In this document: positions 26,257-34,376 of the stretch, one piece after another | Layout: every line of letters begins with the position of its first letter | Numbering within the stretch: the stretch's first letter is position 1 | Source: Thermohalobaculum sp951813525 | GTDB lineage: Bacteria; Pseudomonadota; Alphaproteobacteria; Rhodobacterales; Rhodobacteraceae | Assembly: GCA_951813525.2 (NCBI GenBank) | Contig: CATOTJ020000002.1 | Location: 1 to 64,000, forward strand | Direction: 5' to 3' | DNA: 64,000 nt | Program-made: the position numbers and the translations under genes | The notes under the pieces: model-generated | The model's input: the letters and a program-made list of their open reading frames with translations, nothing else | Told to the model about the DNA's origin: nothing | Database searches by the model: none

Positions 26257-26333
26257 GGGCCCGTAGCTCAATTGGTCAGAGCAGACCGCTCATAACGGTT
26301 TGGTTGGGGGTTCAAGTCCCTCCGGGCCTACCA
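26257..26333 (+). tRNA. tRNA with CAU anticodon, probably tRNA-Ile2
   Basis: A 77-nt cloverleaf with encoded CCA. The acceptor arm GGGCCCG pairs with CGGGCCT (one G-U), the anticodon arm is ACCGC-TCATAAC-GGTTT-like with CAT at the centre, and the T-arm contains GGTTCAAGTCC. CAU occurs in initiator, elongator Met and Ile2 tRNAs. The body resembles Ile2 (lysidine-modified) more than elongator Met; it is not an initiator because the acceptor is fully paired. Its 3' end faces the integrase fragment. Confidence 0.85.
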
Positions 26334-26403
26334 CACCACATGAAATCATTGGGAAAAGTGCCGATTGGGCGCGGTTTGGGCACAAACGTGGGCACACGCA
26401 ACT

Positions 26404-26801
26404 TCAATGCTTCTTTATGGAATTCGTTCGACGGGCGTATGTGACACCGATTCCAGCTTTCCGAGCAGCATTACGTGCCATCTGCTTTCGATTGGCCGTG
26501 CGGGTGTACTTCTCCGACTCCTGTGGAGCAGTGTGCCCATGATACGACATGATCTCGTGTTCGGTGCATCCTGCGTCTGCAAGGCGTGCGCCTACTGCTT
26601 TTCTGACGCCATGACATGAAAGCTCCTTGGGAAGACCGGCATCATCGCACCACTTCCTCATTTTGCTCCCGAAGCCCTTGTCGGAGAACCGTTTGCCGTA
26701 TTCAGTAATCAAGAACGTTTCATCCCCAGTTGGTGTCTGATCTAACGCACCCTCAAGATCAGGTGTGATTGGCACGGTCACCTGACTCTCTTCGGCATAA
26801 C
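26404..26801 (-). pseudogene. Tyrosine integrase, C-terminal fragment cut by IS21
   Basis: The last roughly 130 residues of a phage-type integrase: catalytic Arg in SCHGVRKAVG, the GH of SYHGHTAPQES and the tyrosine in EKYTRTANRK. The rest of the catalytic domain and the N-terminus are missing because the IS21 left end begins at 26802; no continuation exists beyond the other IS end. Position 70 bases from the 3' end of the tRNA is typical for an integrase beside its attachment site, so this marks an old tRNA-integrated element. Confidence 0.85.
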
Positions 26802-26915
26802 TGTGGATCGGCATGCAAGATTGACCCCCTTGTTGGGGTAATCGGCGCCCAAAAGTGACCCCCCTGACAATTCGTACGAGAAGCTTCCTCAAAAGAGTGA
26901 GGGAGCGATCAGGGG

Positions 26916-28676
26916 ATGTTGGTTGTGGAAACGATCGCAAAGATCAGGCAGGCGCATTTTGTTCACGGCAAGTCGATCAAGCAGATCTGCAGAGAGCTTC
27001 GGGTTTCCAGGAATACGGTCCGCAAGGTCCTGCGTTCAGGCGCAACCGAATTCAGCTATGACCGCACGACACAGCCTCGCCCGAAGATTGATCCATGGCG
27101 ATCAGAACTTGACGAGATGCTGGCCGCAAATGCCAAGCAGCCGAGGCGGGAACGCCTTACACTGATCCGGATCTACGAAGAGTTGCGCAACCATGGTTAC
27201 GGCGGCGGCTATGATGCGGTTCGGCGATACGCATCCAACTGGTCAAAGAGAACGCAGGCAGCATCGGCGAGCGCGTTTGTTCCCTTGAGCTTTGATCCGG
27301 GCGAAGCTTACCAGTTCGACTGGAGCCATGAGGTCGTGATTCTGGACGGTGTGACAGTGACTGTCAAAGTCGCTCATGTTCGCCTCAGCTTCAGCCGAAT
27401 GCCGTATGTGCGCGCGTATCCCCGCGAGACCCAAGAGATGGTGTTCGATGCGCACGACAAGGCGTTTGCGTTCTTTGGCGGCGCTTGTGCGCGCGGGATC
27501 TACGACAATATGAAGACGGCGGTGGACGCGATCTTCGTCGGGAAGGGTCGGGCTTACAACCGCCGCTTTCAGCAGATGTGCGGTCATTATCTGGTTGACC
27601 CCGTTGCCTGTAGCCCGGCCTCGGGCTGGGAGAAGGGGCAAGTAGAGAACCAGGTTGGCGTGCTGCGCAGACGCTTCTTCGTGCCGCGCCCGAGGTTCAA
27701 ATCCTTTGCAGAGCTGAATGCCTGGTTGGCAGATCGGTGCCTGGTGTATGCGAAGGCAAACAAACACCCCGACATTCCAGGCAAGACGGTCTGGGAGGTG
27801 TTCGAAGAAGAGCAGCCGAGTTTGATCCCATATGTCGGCTCCTTCGACGGCTTTCATGCAGTCCCTGCATCGGTTTCCAAAACCTGCCTCGTACGGTTCG
27901 ACAAGAACAAGTACTCGGTAAATGCCCGGGCCGTTGGTCGACCTGTCGAGATCCGCGCCTATGCCGATCGCCTGGAATGCTGGCAAGACGGGCAGATCGT
28001 CGGCAGCCATACCCGTGTTTTTGGGCGCGATAACGCGATCTATGACCCGCTACATTACATTCCGGTGCTGATGCGCAAACCTGGCGCCCTGCGCAACGGA
28101 GCGCCGTTCAAGGAGTGGGAGCTGCCGCCGTCGTTACGCCGTGTGCAGCGTAAACTGGAGCGTCAGCCCGGTGGTGATCGCCAGATGGTCGAGGTTCTAG
28201 GCGCGATCCTCTCCGATGGGCTGGAGGCGGTGGAAGCGGCCTGTGCAGAAGCCCTGTCACAGAATGTCCCTTCCGCAAGCGTGGTCCTGAACATTCTCGC
28301 CCGTCGCCGCGAACCGCCACCACCCCTGACAATCACAACACCGGATGCATTGCGGCTGACCTGCGAGCCAGCCGCCAATTGTGACCGGTATGACAGCCTG
28401 AGGAGAACAACGAATGGAACGAACACAGGTGCTGGACGCCATGGGCCAACTGAAGCTCTACGGCATGCGGACAGCTTACGACGAGATCATCACGGCTGCG
28501 ATCAAGCGCCAGCACGAACCACAACAGATTATCGGCGATCTGCTGACAGCCGAGATCTCCGAGAAGCTGGCGCGCTCAATCAAATACCAGATGACCATCG
28601 CGAAACTGCCACTGGCCAAGGAGCTGGAGGAATTCGACTTCGAAGCGGCCGAGGTCAACGAAACCTTGATCCGTGA
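26916..28676 (+). CDS. istA: IS21 transposase IstA
   Basis: A 586-residue frame. N-terminal HTH (KSIKQICRELRVSRNTVRKVLRSG), an RNase H-like DDE core with FDWSHEVV, GIYDNMKTAVD and GWEKGQVENQVGVLRRR, and a C-terminal beta-barrel region. Family members end near CDRYDSL; here the frame passes that point and continues some 85 residues through the start of istB in another frame. The usual stop seems lost by a small indel, giving a non-homologous tail that may or may not impair activity. Confidence 0.92.
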   Translation: MLVVETIAKIRQAHFVHGKSIKQICRELRVSRNTVRKVLRSGATEFSYDRTTQPRPKIDPWRSELDEMLAANAKQPRRERLTLIRIYEELRNHGYGGGYDAVRRYASNWSKRTQAASASAFVPLSFDPGEAYQFDWSHEVVILDGVTVTVKVAHVRLSFSRMPYVRAYPRETQEMVFDAHDKAFAFFGGACARGIYDNMKTAVDAIFVGKGRAYNRRFQQMCGHYLVDPVACSPASGWEKGQVENQVGVLRRRFFVPRPRFKSFAELNAWLADRCLVYAKANKHPDIPGKTVWEVFEEEQPSLIPYVGSFDGFHAVPASVSKTCLVRFDKNKYSVNARAVGRPVEIRAYADRLECWQDGQIVGSHTRVFGRDNAIYDPLHYIPVLMRKPGALRNGAPFKEWELPPSLRRVQRKLERQPGGDRQMVEVLGAILSDGLEAVEAACAEALSQNVPSASVVLNILARRREPPPPLTITTPDALRLTCEPAANCDRYDSLRRTTNGTNTGAGRHGPTEALRHADSLRRDHHGCDQAPARTTTDYRRSADSRDLREAGALNQIPDDHRETATGQGAGGIRLRSGRGQRNLDP

Positions 28677-29142
28677 CCTCGCCACCGGCGACTTCCTCGA
28701 CCATCAGCGCAATCTCGTGCTCATCGGCGGAACCGGCACAGGCAAAACCCATCTCTCCGTCAGTATCGCTCGAGCCTGCATCCGCCAGGGCCGCCGCGGG
28801 CGCTTCTTCAATGTCGTCGATCTGGTGAACAAACTCGATGCCGAAGCGCGGGCCGAGCGCCAGGGACGGACAGCTGAGTTGATATCACGCCTCGACTTCC
28901 TAATTCTGGACGAGCTTGGCTATCTGCCATTCGCTCAGACCGGTGGTCAGCTGCTGTTCCACCTGATCAGCAAACTCTATGAGTGCACATCAGTCATTGT
29001 CACAACGAACCTGGCATTCGGAGAATGGCCAACCGTCTTCGGCGACGCGAAGATGACCACCGCACTCCTCGATCGCCTCACACATCATTGCGAGATCGTT
29101 GAGACCGGTAACGAAAGCTGGCGCTTCAAGAACCGCGCCTAA
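28414..29142 (+). CDS. istB: IS21 helper ATPase IstB
   Basis: A 242-residue AAA+ ATPase (DnaC/IstB type) with Walker A GGTGTGKTHLS, Walker B FLILDELGYLPF and the sensor region TTNLAFGEWPTVFGD. It loads and regulates IstA at target DNA. GAGGAG precedes the start. Length and motifs are complete. Confidence 0.95.
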   Translation: MERTQVLDAMGQLKLYGMRTAYDEIITAAIKRQHEPQQIIGDLLTAEISEKLARSIKYQMTIAKLPLAKELEEFDFEAAEVNETLIRDLATGDFLDHQRNLVLIGGTGTGKTHLSVSIARACIRQGRRGRFFNVVDLVNKLDAEARAERQGRTAELISRLDFLILDELGYLPFAQTGGQLLFHLISKLYECTSVIVTTNLAFGEWPTVFGDAKMTTALLDRLTHHCEIVETGNESWRFKNRA

Positions 29143-29264
29143 TTCAACCGCGCAGGCCGGGCCGCGCTCTGATAAATGAGGTCTCCACGCGACCCGGCCT
29201 GCTCAGCACCAGGGGGGTCACTTTTGAACGCCGATCTGGGGTCACGTTTGGATGCCGATTGACA

Positions 29265-30284
29265 TTCGAGAGCTTTCCCGACTTTCCACGCAACAAGCAC
29301 GGCGACATCCCCAACCAGCGGGTCACCGATATCCTGACCCAGCCTGTCTACTCCGGATACATCTGTTCCGAGCGCTATGAGATCCATTGGCTGAAGGCCC
29401 AACATGAGCCATTGGTCCCACTCACAACCTTCGAGAAAGTGCAGGAACGTCGAAACGGTGCCGCCAAGGCGCCCAAACGCAAGAACATTGGCAAAGACTT
29501 TGCGCTACGCGGCTTCGTCTGCTGCGCCGACTGTGGGACGCCGCTGCGGTCATCCTGGGCGAAGGGTCGAACCAAATCCTATGCCTATTATCTGTGCCAG
29601 ACGAAGGACTGCGAGAGCTACGGCAAATCGATTCCCCGCGACAAGGTCGAGGGTGATGTGGGCGAACTGATCAAGCAGTTGCAACCGACCAAAAGCCTGT
29701 TCACCGTTGTCGAGGCGATGTTCCGCTACGCCTGGGACGCCCGCCGCATTCAGGCCAACGAAATCATCCAGTCCGCCAAGAAGCAGATCACCAGCCTGGA
29801 CAAGCAGATCGACAAGATCGTCGCCCGCATCATGGAAGCCAGCAACGAGCGGGTCATTCGAACCTATGAGGATCGCATCGCAGAACTTGAGCGCGAAAAG
29901 GTGCTGATGGCCGACAAGATGGCCCAGCAGACCGAGCCGAAAGGTTCCTTCGACGAAAAACTAGAACCCGTCCTCACATTCCTCGCAAACCCTTGGAAAC
30001 TCTGGGAAAGTGGTCAGATCACCCTGCGCCGACTGGTCCTCAAACTGGCCTTCGCCGACCGTCTCCACTACCACCGAAAAGAGGGTGCTAGAACCGCCAA
30101 AATAGCGTTACCCTTCAAGGCGTTAGAGGCACTTGAAGGGTTGGAAATGAGAAATGGTGCGGGCGGGGGGACTCGAACCCCCACTCCCGAAGGAAACGGA
30201 TTTTCGTACCTGCTACGGCTTTCGCCGCCCCCGGATTGTCAAACATCCCCGGGGTTTGGGGTCTGGACTATCCCTTCACCATGA
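29265..30284 (+). pseudogene. Large serine recombinase, C-terminal fragment
   Basis: Begins exactly at the IS21 right end with ESFPDFPRNKHGDIPNQRV, the end of the Recombinase domain. It continues through QPVYSGYICSE, a zinc ribbon with CCADCGTPL and CQTKDC, and a coiled coil (residues about 160-235). The whole catalytic resolvase domain is missing. The frame then reads through the tRNA-Leu gene on the opposite strand, so the true C-terminus probably lies near 30150. Inactive. Its 3' end meets the 3' end of the tRNA-Leu gene. Confidence 0.85.
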
Positions 30285-30468
30285 CGCCCAGCGGCGCATT
30301 AGGTGCTGCCCGTCTAGTCTCTACACCTTCCGCCCTGCGGGGCGGCTTGGCTCGGGATCGCCATCTGACAGGGTTCCCCGAATTTGAGCAGTTCTACGTC
30401 CCCGGTTTCCCGGTGCGCACTCAATCTAAACTTAAGTCCGTTGCGTCTACCGATTCCGCCACGCCCGC
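30155..30468 (-). tRNA. tRNA-Leu(UAA) interrupted by a group I intron
   Basis: The 5' exon is 30434-30468 and the 3' exon 30155-30204, with CCA encoded. Joined, they give an 85-nt leucine tRNA: acceptor GCGGGCG pairs perfectly with CGCCCGC, the anticodon arm is ACGGA-CTTAAAA-TCCGT with anticodon TAA, and a variable arm is present. The intron falls between anticodon bases U34 and A35, the same position as in the cyanobacterial and plastid tRNA-Leu(UAA) introns. It is convergent with the tRNA at 26257. Confidence 0.92.
30205..30433 (-). ncRNA. Group I intron in tRNA-Leu(UAA), IC3-like
   Basis: A 229-nt intron after exon ...CTT and ending in G before AAAATCC. Core elements in order: a P-like GGGGAACCC segment, CGATCCCGAGCCAAGCC (Q region), GGAAGGTGTAGAGACTAGAC (R region with the guanosine-binding side of P7) and AAGGGATAGTCCAGACC (S region, pairing back to GACTA). 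These match the conserved core of tRNA-Leu introns of cyanobacteria. There is no internal ORF, so no homing endonuclease. Self-splicing is expected from the intact core but not shown. Confidence 0.9.
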
Positions 30469-30757
30469 GTGACGGGGCTTCATAGCAAGGAGGTTCCGGG
30501 GCGCCAAGTGCGGTGTGTTGCGTTTCAACGCTGAGATTGGCTTGATCTGCATCCACAGGGGCAAGCTCCAGCAAACCGCGCGCGTCTATCGAAAAAACCG
30601 GACAGTCCGGACCGAATGGCTGGGGCGATATCGCTTCGACTGCATGGATGGGGTACACGATCGCGCCACCAGCTGGCGCTTAATACACTACAATGAAAAA
30701 TCGAGAGTTTGACCGCGCCTACAACAATCAGGCGGCGACACCATCCTTTGATCCGGA

Positions 30758-31345
30758 TTACCTCTGGACCATCGACCCGATCAGATTTTCGACCACGTCC
30801 GCCCTGCCGCGTTCGCCGCCTTGCAGGACGGTTCGCGCGGAATACTCCAGCGTGCCGAAAAACTGATCGCGCACAATCCAAGTCTCGGCCGTTCGGCAGG
30901 TTCGAGAACGGTCCGCGCAGCGTTGCCAAATCTCATCGAAGACCCGGACGTAATCACGCATATGCCGGTGCAGGGCGGGATCGCGCCCGCTCATCGGGCG
31001 CAGTTTCGCTGCCAGATCCAAGAAGGCATGTTCCGTTATCAACCGATCAAGATGGTATTCTGCAAGGCGTCGCAATTGTCCCGTTGGATCGTCAATGTCC
31101 GATACAACAACCCTGGCGCCGTGGGTCAGGTCATCCCAGAAGGCATCGAGCACCGCGGCCATCAGGTCGGATTTCGTACGAAAGTAGAGATAGACAGTTC
31201 CCTCGGCGATCCCGATGCGGCGCCCGATTTCGGCAATGCGGGCTCCATCAAAGCCATGTTCGATGAAGACTTCGCGGGCGGCGGTCAAGATTGCGCGTTC
31301 ACGATCTTCAACCTTCTGCCTTCGGGTTTTTCGGGCTTTGTCCAT
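30758..31345 (-). CDS. TetR-family transcriptional repressor
   Basis: About 195 residues. N-terminal HTH: AILTAAREVFIEHGF followed by RIAEIGRRIGIAEGTVYLYF. The C-terminal ligand domain resembles regulators of acyl-CoA catabolism (FadR/LiuR-type TetR proteins). The ATG overlaps the upstream acyl-CoA dehydrogenase stop (TGATG), so it is co-translated. The palindrome at 32534-32554 in the divergent promoter is its probable operator, relieved by an acyl-CoA effector. Confidence 0.92.
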   Translation of the reverse strand: MDKARKTRRQKVEDRERAILTAAREVFIEHGFDGARIAEIGRRIGIAEGTVYLYFRTKSDLMAAVLDAFWDDLTHGARVVVSDIDDPTGQLRRLAEYHLDRLITEHAFLDLAAKLRPMSGRDPALHRHMRDYVRVFDEIWQRCADRSRTCRTAETWIVRDQFFGTLEYSARTVLQGGERGRADVVENLIGSMVQR

Positions 31346-32487
31346 CAAAGACCCATTTGCCGGGCCGCAAGATCGCGCATGATTTCTTCTGATCCGCCAC
31401 CGATGGCCTGGACCTTCACTTCGCGGTAGAGGCGCTCGACCGGATTACCGCGCAGATACCCGGCCCCGCCGAGGATCTGCATGCACTCCGATGTGACAAA
31501 CTCCATCGTTTTCGACGCCGAAAATTTCGCTTTCGAGACTTCGGCCACCGGCATCGGTCCAGAGTTGGCCTGCCAGCAGATCATGTTCAAATAACTCTCG
31601 ATCATGTCGATCTGCGCGGACATATCGGCAAATTTGTGCCGAATGACCTGCTTCTCGATCAGGGCAGAACCGAATGTTTGCCGATCCTTTGCCCAGTCCA
31701 GCGCTGTTTCGACAGCGCATTTCATTGCCCCCAACATTCCGGCGACCATGCCGATCCGTTCGAAATTGAAATTGTTCATGATGGCGAGGAAACCCCGGTT
31801 CTCCTCTCCCAGCATATTGGTGGCCGGGACCCGCACATTGTCAAAGCGTAAGCTCGCCGTATCCGAACACCACCACCCCATCTTTCGTCCGATCGAAGCG
31901 CGTGAGAACCCCGCCATTTCGGCCTCGACAAAGAAAAGCGAGATCCCTTTCAAGCCCGCGCCGCCTGTGCGCGCTGCAACGACAAAACAGTCCGAATTCA
32001 TGCCCCCGGTGATGAAGGTCTTTTCCCCGTTGATGACATAGTGATTTCCATCTTTGTGTGCGGTCGTCTTCAACCTTGCAACGTCCGAGCCGCCCGAGGG
32101 CTCAGTGATACAAAGGCTCGACCCTTTATGCCCGGCAACCACATCGGGCAGCACGCGGTCCCGGATCTCGTCATTCGCAAATTCCTGGATCGGGCCCAGC
32201 GATATTGTCCGCCCGCCCACTGCCGCGCCGACCCCGGTCGAGCCCGAACGCGCCATTTCTTCGCTATAGGCCGCCCTCATAAAGCAATCGTCGAACCCCA
32301 ACCCGCCATACTTCTGGTCGATCCCGAACCCGAACGCACCAAGCGCACCGATCTTCTGGTGCAGTTCCTGTGGAACTTCACCTGCCTCGTCCCAAGCATC
32401 TACATTCGGCGTGATCTCTGCGGCCACCAAACGGCGCACCTGTTCGCGAAAAGCTGCGCGTTCTTCGGTTTCAAAGGGATTCTGCAT
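31345..32487 (-). CDS. Acyl-CoA dehydrogenase, AtuD/isovaleryl-type
   Basis: A 380-residue flavoenzyme: CITEPSGGSDVARL and the FAD/ETF features are present. The usual C-terminal catalytic Glu position is Gly (VQAIGGGSEEIM). E243 in NFERIGMVAG occupies the alternative catalytic position used by isovaleryl-CoA dehydrogenase, and the I-G-G-G-x-E-E-I ending resembles citronellyl-CoA dehydrogenase AtuD. It likely oxidises a branched acyl-CoA before carboxylation. Divergent from the AtuA-carboxylase operon, shares its promoter region, and is co-translated with the TetR gene. Confidence 0.92.
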   Translation of the reverse strand: MQNPFETEERAAFREQVRRLVAAEITPNVDAWDEAGEVPQELHQKIGALGAFGFGIDQKYGGLGFDDCFMRAAYSEEMARSGSTGVGAAVGGRTISLGPIQEFANDEIRDRVLPDVVAGHKGSSLCITEPSGGSDVARLKTTAHKDGNHYVINGEKTFITGGMNSDCFVVAARTGGAGLKGISLFFVEAEMAGFSRASIGRKMGWWCSDTASLRFDNVRVPATNMLGEENRGFLAIMNNFNFERIGMVAGMLGAMKCAVETALDWAKDRQTFGSALIEKQVIRHKFADMSAQIDMIESYLNMICWQANSGPMPVAEVSKAKFSASKTMEFVTSECMQILGGAGYLRGNPVERLYREVKVQAIGGGSEEIMRDLAARQMGL

Positions 32488-32533
32488 CGGGTGGTCTCCA
32501 AAGCATGCCTGGCGGTTTGAGGTTGACTCATTA

Positions 32534-32554
32534 AAACTGAGATGGTCTCAGTTT
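32534..32554. promoter_or_regulatory. Palindromic operator for the TetR regulator
   Basis: AAACTGAGA-TGG-TCTCAGTTT is a perfect 9-bp inverted repeat in the 104-bp space between the dehydrogenase/tetR transcript and the AtuA-like operon. Place, symmetry and length suit a TetR-family dimer controlling both directions. Assignment to the regulator at 30758 is inference from position. Confidence 0.75.
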
Positions 32555-32591
32555 CAAGGAAGATGTCGGGTGAACCGGCAGGGAGGGCGTG

Positions 32592-34376
32592 ATGGGCGCA
32601 CGAACCATTCGGATCGGCGGCGCCAGCGGGTTCTGGGGCGAGGCCGATATCGGCCTGCCTCAATTCCTGGCCGAAGGCGATCTGGACTATGTGGTCTTCG
32701 ACTATCTCGCCGAGATTACCATGTCGATCATGGCCCGCGCCCGGGCAAAGGACCCAGGCAGAGGATTTGCCAGCGACTTCGTCACGGCCGTGTTGAAATC
32801 GAACCTGTCGGAAGTTGCGCGCCAGGGTGTCAAACTGATCTCGAATGCCGGGGGTGTGAATCCGCTGGCATGCGCTGCCGCAGTCGAGGCCCTTATTGAC
32901 GAAGCAGGGCTTGATCTGAAGGTCGCTGTTATCACCGGTGATGATCTTCTATCGCAGACTGTGGCTCTGTCGGCGGTAGGGCACACCGAGATGTTCGCAG
33001 GCGAAAAATTCCCGGACCCAGGCACCGTTGCCAGCGTTAACGCATATCTCGGTGCCTTTCCGATTGCGCGCGCCTTGGACCAGGGCGCGGATATCGTGAT
33101 CACCGGGCGCTGTGTCGACAGCGCTGTGACCTTGGGCGCCTGTATCCATGCCTTCGGTTGGGGGCGCCAGAACTGGGATCTGCTGTCGGCCGGATCATTG
33201 GCAGGGCACATCCTGGAATGCGGCCCGCAGGCCACTGGCGGTAACTTTACCGATTGGCACGAGGTCGCCGACACAATTCACAAGATTGGCTATCCAATCG
33301 CCGAAATCGCCGCTGATGGGACATTCGAAATGTCCAAGCCCCGCGGCACGGGTGGTCTGGTGTCCGTCGGCACGGTCGGTGAGCAAATGCTGTACGAGAT
33401 CGGCGATCCGCAAGCTTACATTCTGCCAGATGTCATCTGCGATTTCTCCGACGTCGAGTTGGCGCAGAGCGGGCCCGGCCGGGTGCAGGTCAGCGGCGCC
33501 AAAGGGCGGCCTGCGCCGGCGACCTACAAGGTTTCGACCACCTTTGCGGACGGGTGGCGAGCCGGGATGGTCTGGTTTTTTGTCGGTCAGGACGCCGGGC
33601 ATAAAGCCCGGGCATATGGTGATGCGGCACTGCAGCGCGCAAATGCCAAGCTGCGCGCGCTGAATGCGCCTGCCTTTGACGAAGAGATGATCGAAGTGAT
33701 CGGCGACCGGTCATCCTTTGGCGATCCTGCGCCAGCCAACGACGTCGCCGTTAAGATCGCGGTCAAACATCGTGATGCGAAGGCCGCCGGGCTGATCCTG
33801 AAGGAAGCGACCGGATTGGGCCTGTCAGCCCCGCCAGGACTTTCGGGGTTCTCAGGAGGCCGCCCCAAACCGTCACCGGTTGTGCGATTGTTTTCCTTTC
33901 TGATCGCCAAGGATCAGGTGCCTCTCCAGATGCATATCGGGAGCGAGACAACCGATCTGGGGACGGAACCAACGCCGACCCAACTCCCAGCGCCATCGCC
34001 CCAATTTCCGGTCGATGCCGCCAAATCTGGCGCCACGGTTCCATTGGTCAAACTTGCCTTTGCCCGATCCGGCGACAAAGGCAACAAGGCCAATATCGGC
34101 ATCCTGCCGCGCGATCCCGCCTTTGCACCGCATATTTGGGCCGCCTTGGACGATGCCGAGATCGCCAGGCTGTTCGCACACTATCTGGACGGTCAGAACC
34201 CGAGGGTTGAGCGGTTCTTTCTGCCCGGCACCGGTGCGATTAACATACTGCTGCACGATGTGCTGGGCGGTGGCGGCGTCGCGTCACTGCGCAATGATCC
34301 ACAGGCTAAAACCTACGGCCAGATCCTGCTGCAGGCACCGATCCCGGTGCCAGACACGATAGCGGAGCAGCTTTGA
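32592..34376 (+). CDS. AtuA-like protein (DUF1446 family)
   Basis: A 594-residue protein with the DUF1446 pattern from the N-terminus (IRIGGASGFWGEADIGLPQF, LISNAGGVNPLAC, VITGRCVDSAVTLGA) and a C-terminal AtuA-like module from about residue 485 (VPLVKLAFARSGDKGNKANIGI). Genes of this family accompany the citronellol/geraniol (atu) and related acyl-CoA carboxylase operons; the biochemical role is not settled. ATG 32592 has GGGAGG upstream; a GTG three bases earlier is possible. Its stop overlaps the next start. Confidence 0.9.
   Translation: MGARTIRIGGASGFWGEADIGLPQFLAEGDLDYVVFDYLAEITMSIMARARAKDPGRGFASDFVTAVLKSNLSEVARQGVKLISNAGGVNPLACAAAVEALIDEAGLDLKVAVITGDDLLSQTVALSAVGHTEMFAGEKFPDPGTVASVNAYLGAFPIARALDQGADIVITGRCVDSAVTLGACIHAFGWGRQNWDLLSAGSLAGHILECGPQATGGNFTDWHEVADTIHKIGYPIAEIAADGTFEMSKPRGTGGLVSVGTVGEQMLYEIGDPQAYILPDVICDFSDVELAQSGPGRVQVSGAKGRPAPATYKVSTTFADGWRAGMVWFFVGQDAGHKARAYGDAALQRANAKLRALNAPAFDEEMIEVIGDRSSFGDPAPANDVAVKIAVKHRDAKAAGLILKEATGLGLSAPPGLSGFSGGRPKPSPVVRLFSFLIAKDQVPLQMHIGSETTDLGTEPTPTQLPAPSPQFPVDAAKSGATVPLVKLAFARSGDKGNKANIGILPRDPAFAPHIWAALDDAEIARLFAHYLDGQNPRVERFFLPGTGAINILLHDVLGGGGVASLRNDPQAKTYGQILLQAPIPVPDTIAEQL

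Larger units (their letters stand above)
26802..29264 (+). mobile_element. IS21-family insertion sequence
   Basis: A 2,463-bp element with istA and istB. Multiple end repeats are visible: left TGTGGATCGGCATGCAAGAT and an internal CGGCGCCCAAAAGTGACCCC; right, read inward, TGTCAATCGGCATCCAAACG and CGGCGTTCAAAAGTGACCCC. Flanking bases (CATAAC left, TTCGAG right) are not a direct repeat, so the present flanks did not come from one simple insertion. Each flank is a truncated recombinase of a different class. Confidence 0.88.

Noticed and set aside
25960..26271. Minus-strand 103-codon frame upstream of the tRNA.
   Set aside because: Overlaps an IS21 relic and the tRNA start; no motif.
28414..28676. 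Extra 85-residue tail of IstA as a real domain.
   Set aside because: It is the istB coding sequence read in another frame; no sign of selection on it.
30284..30660. Frames across the tRNA-Leu/intron region.
   Set aside because: The region is explained by the tRNA exons and group I intron; frames are incidental.
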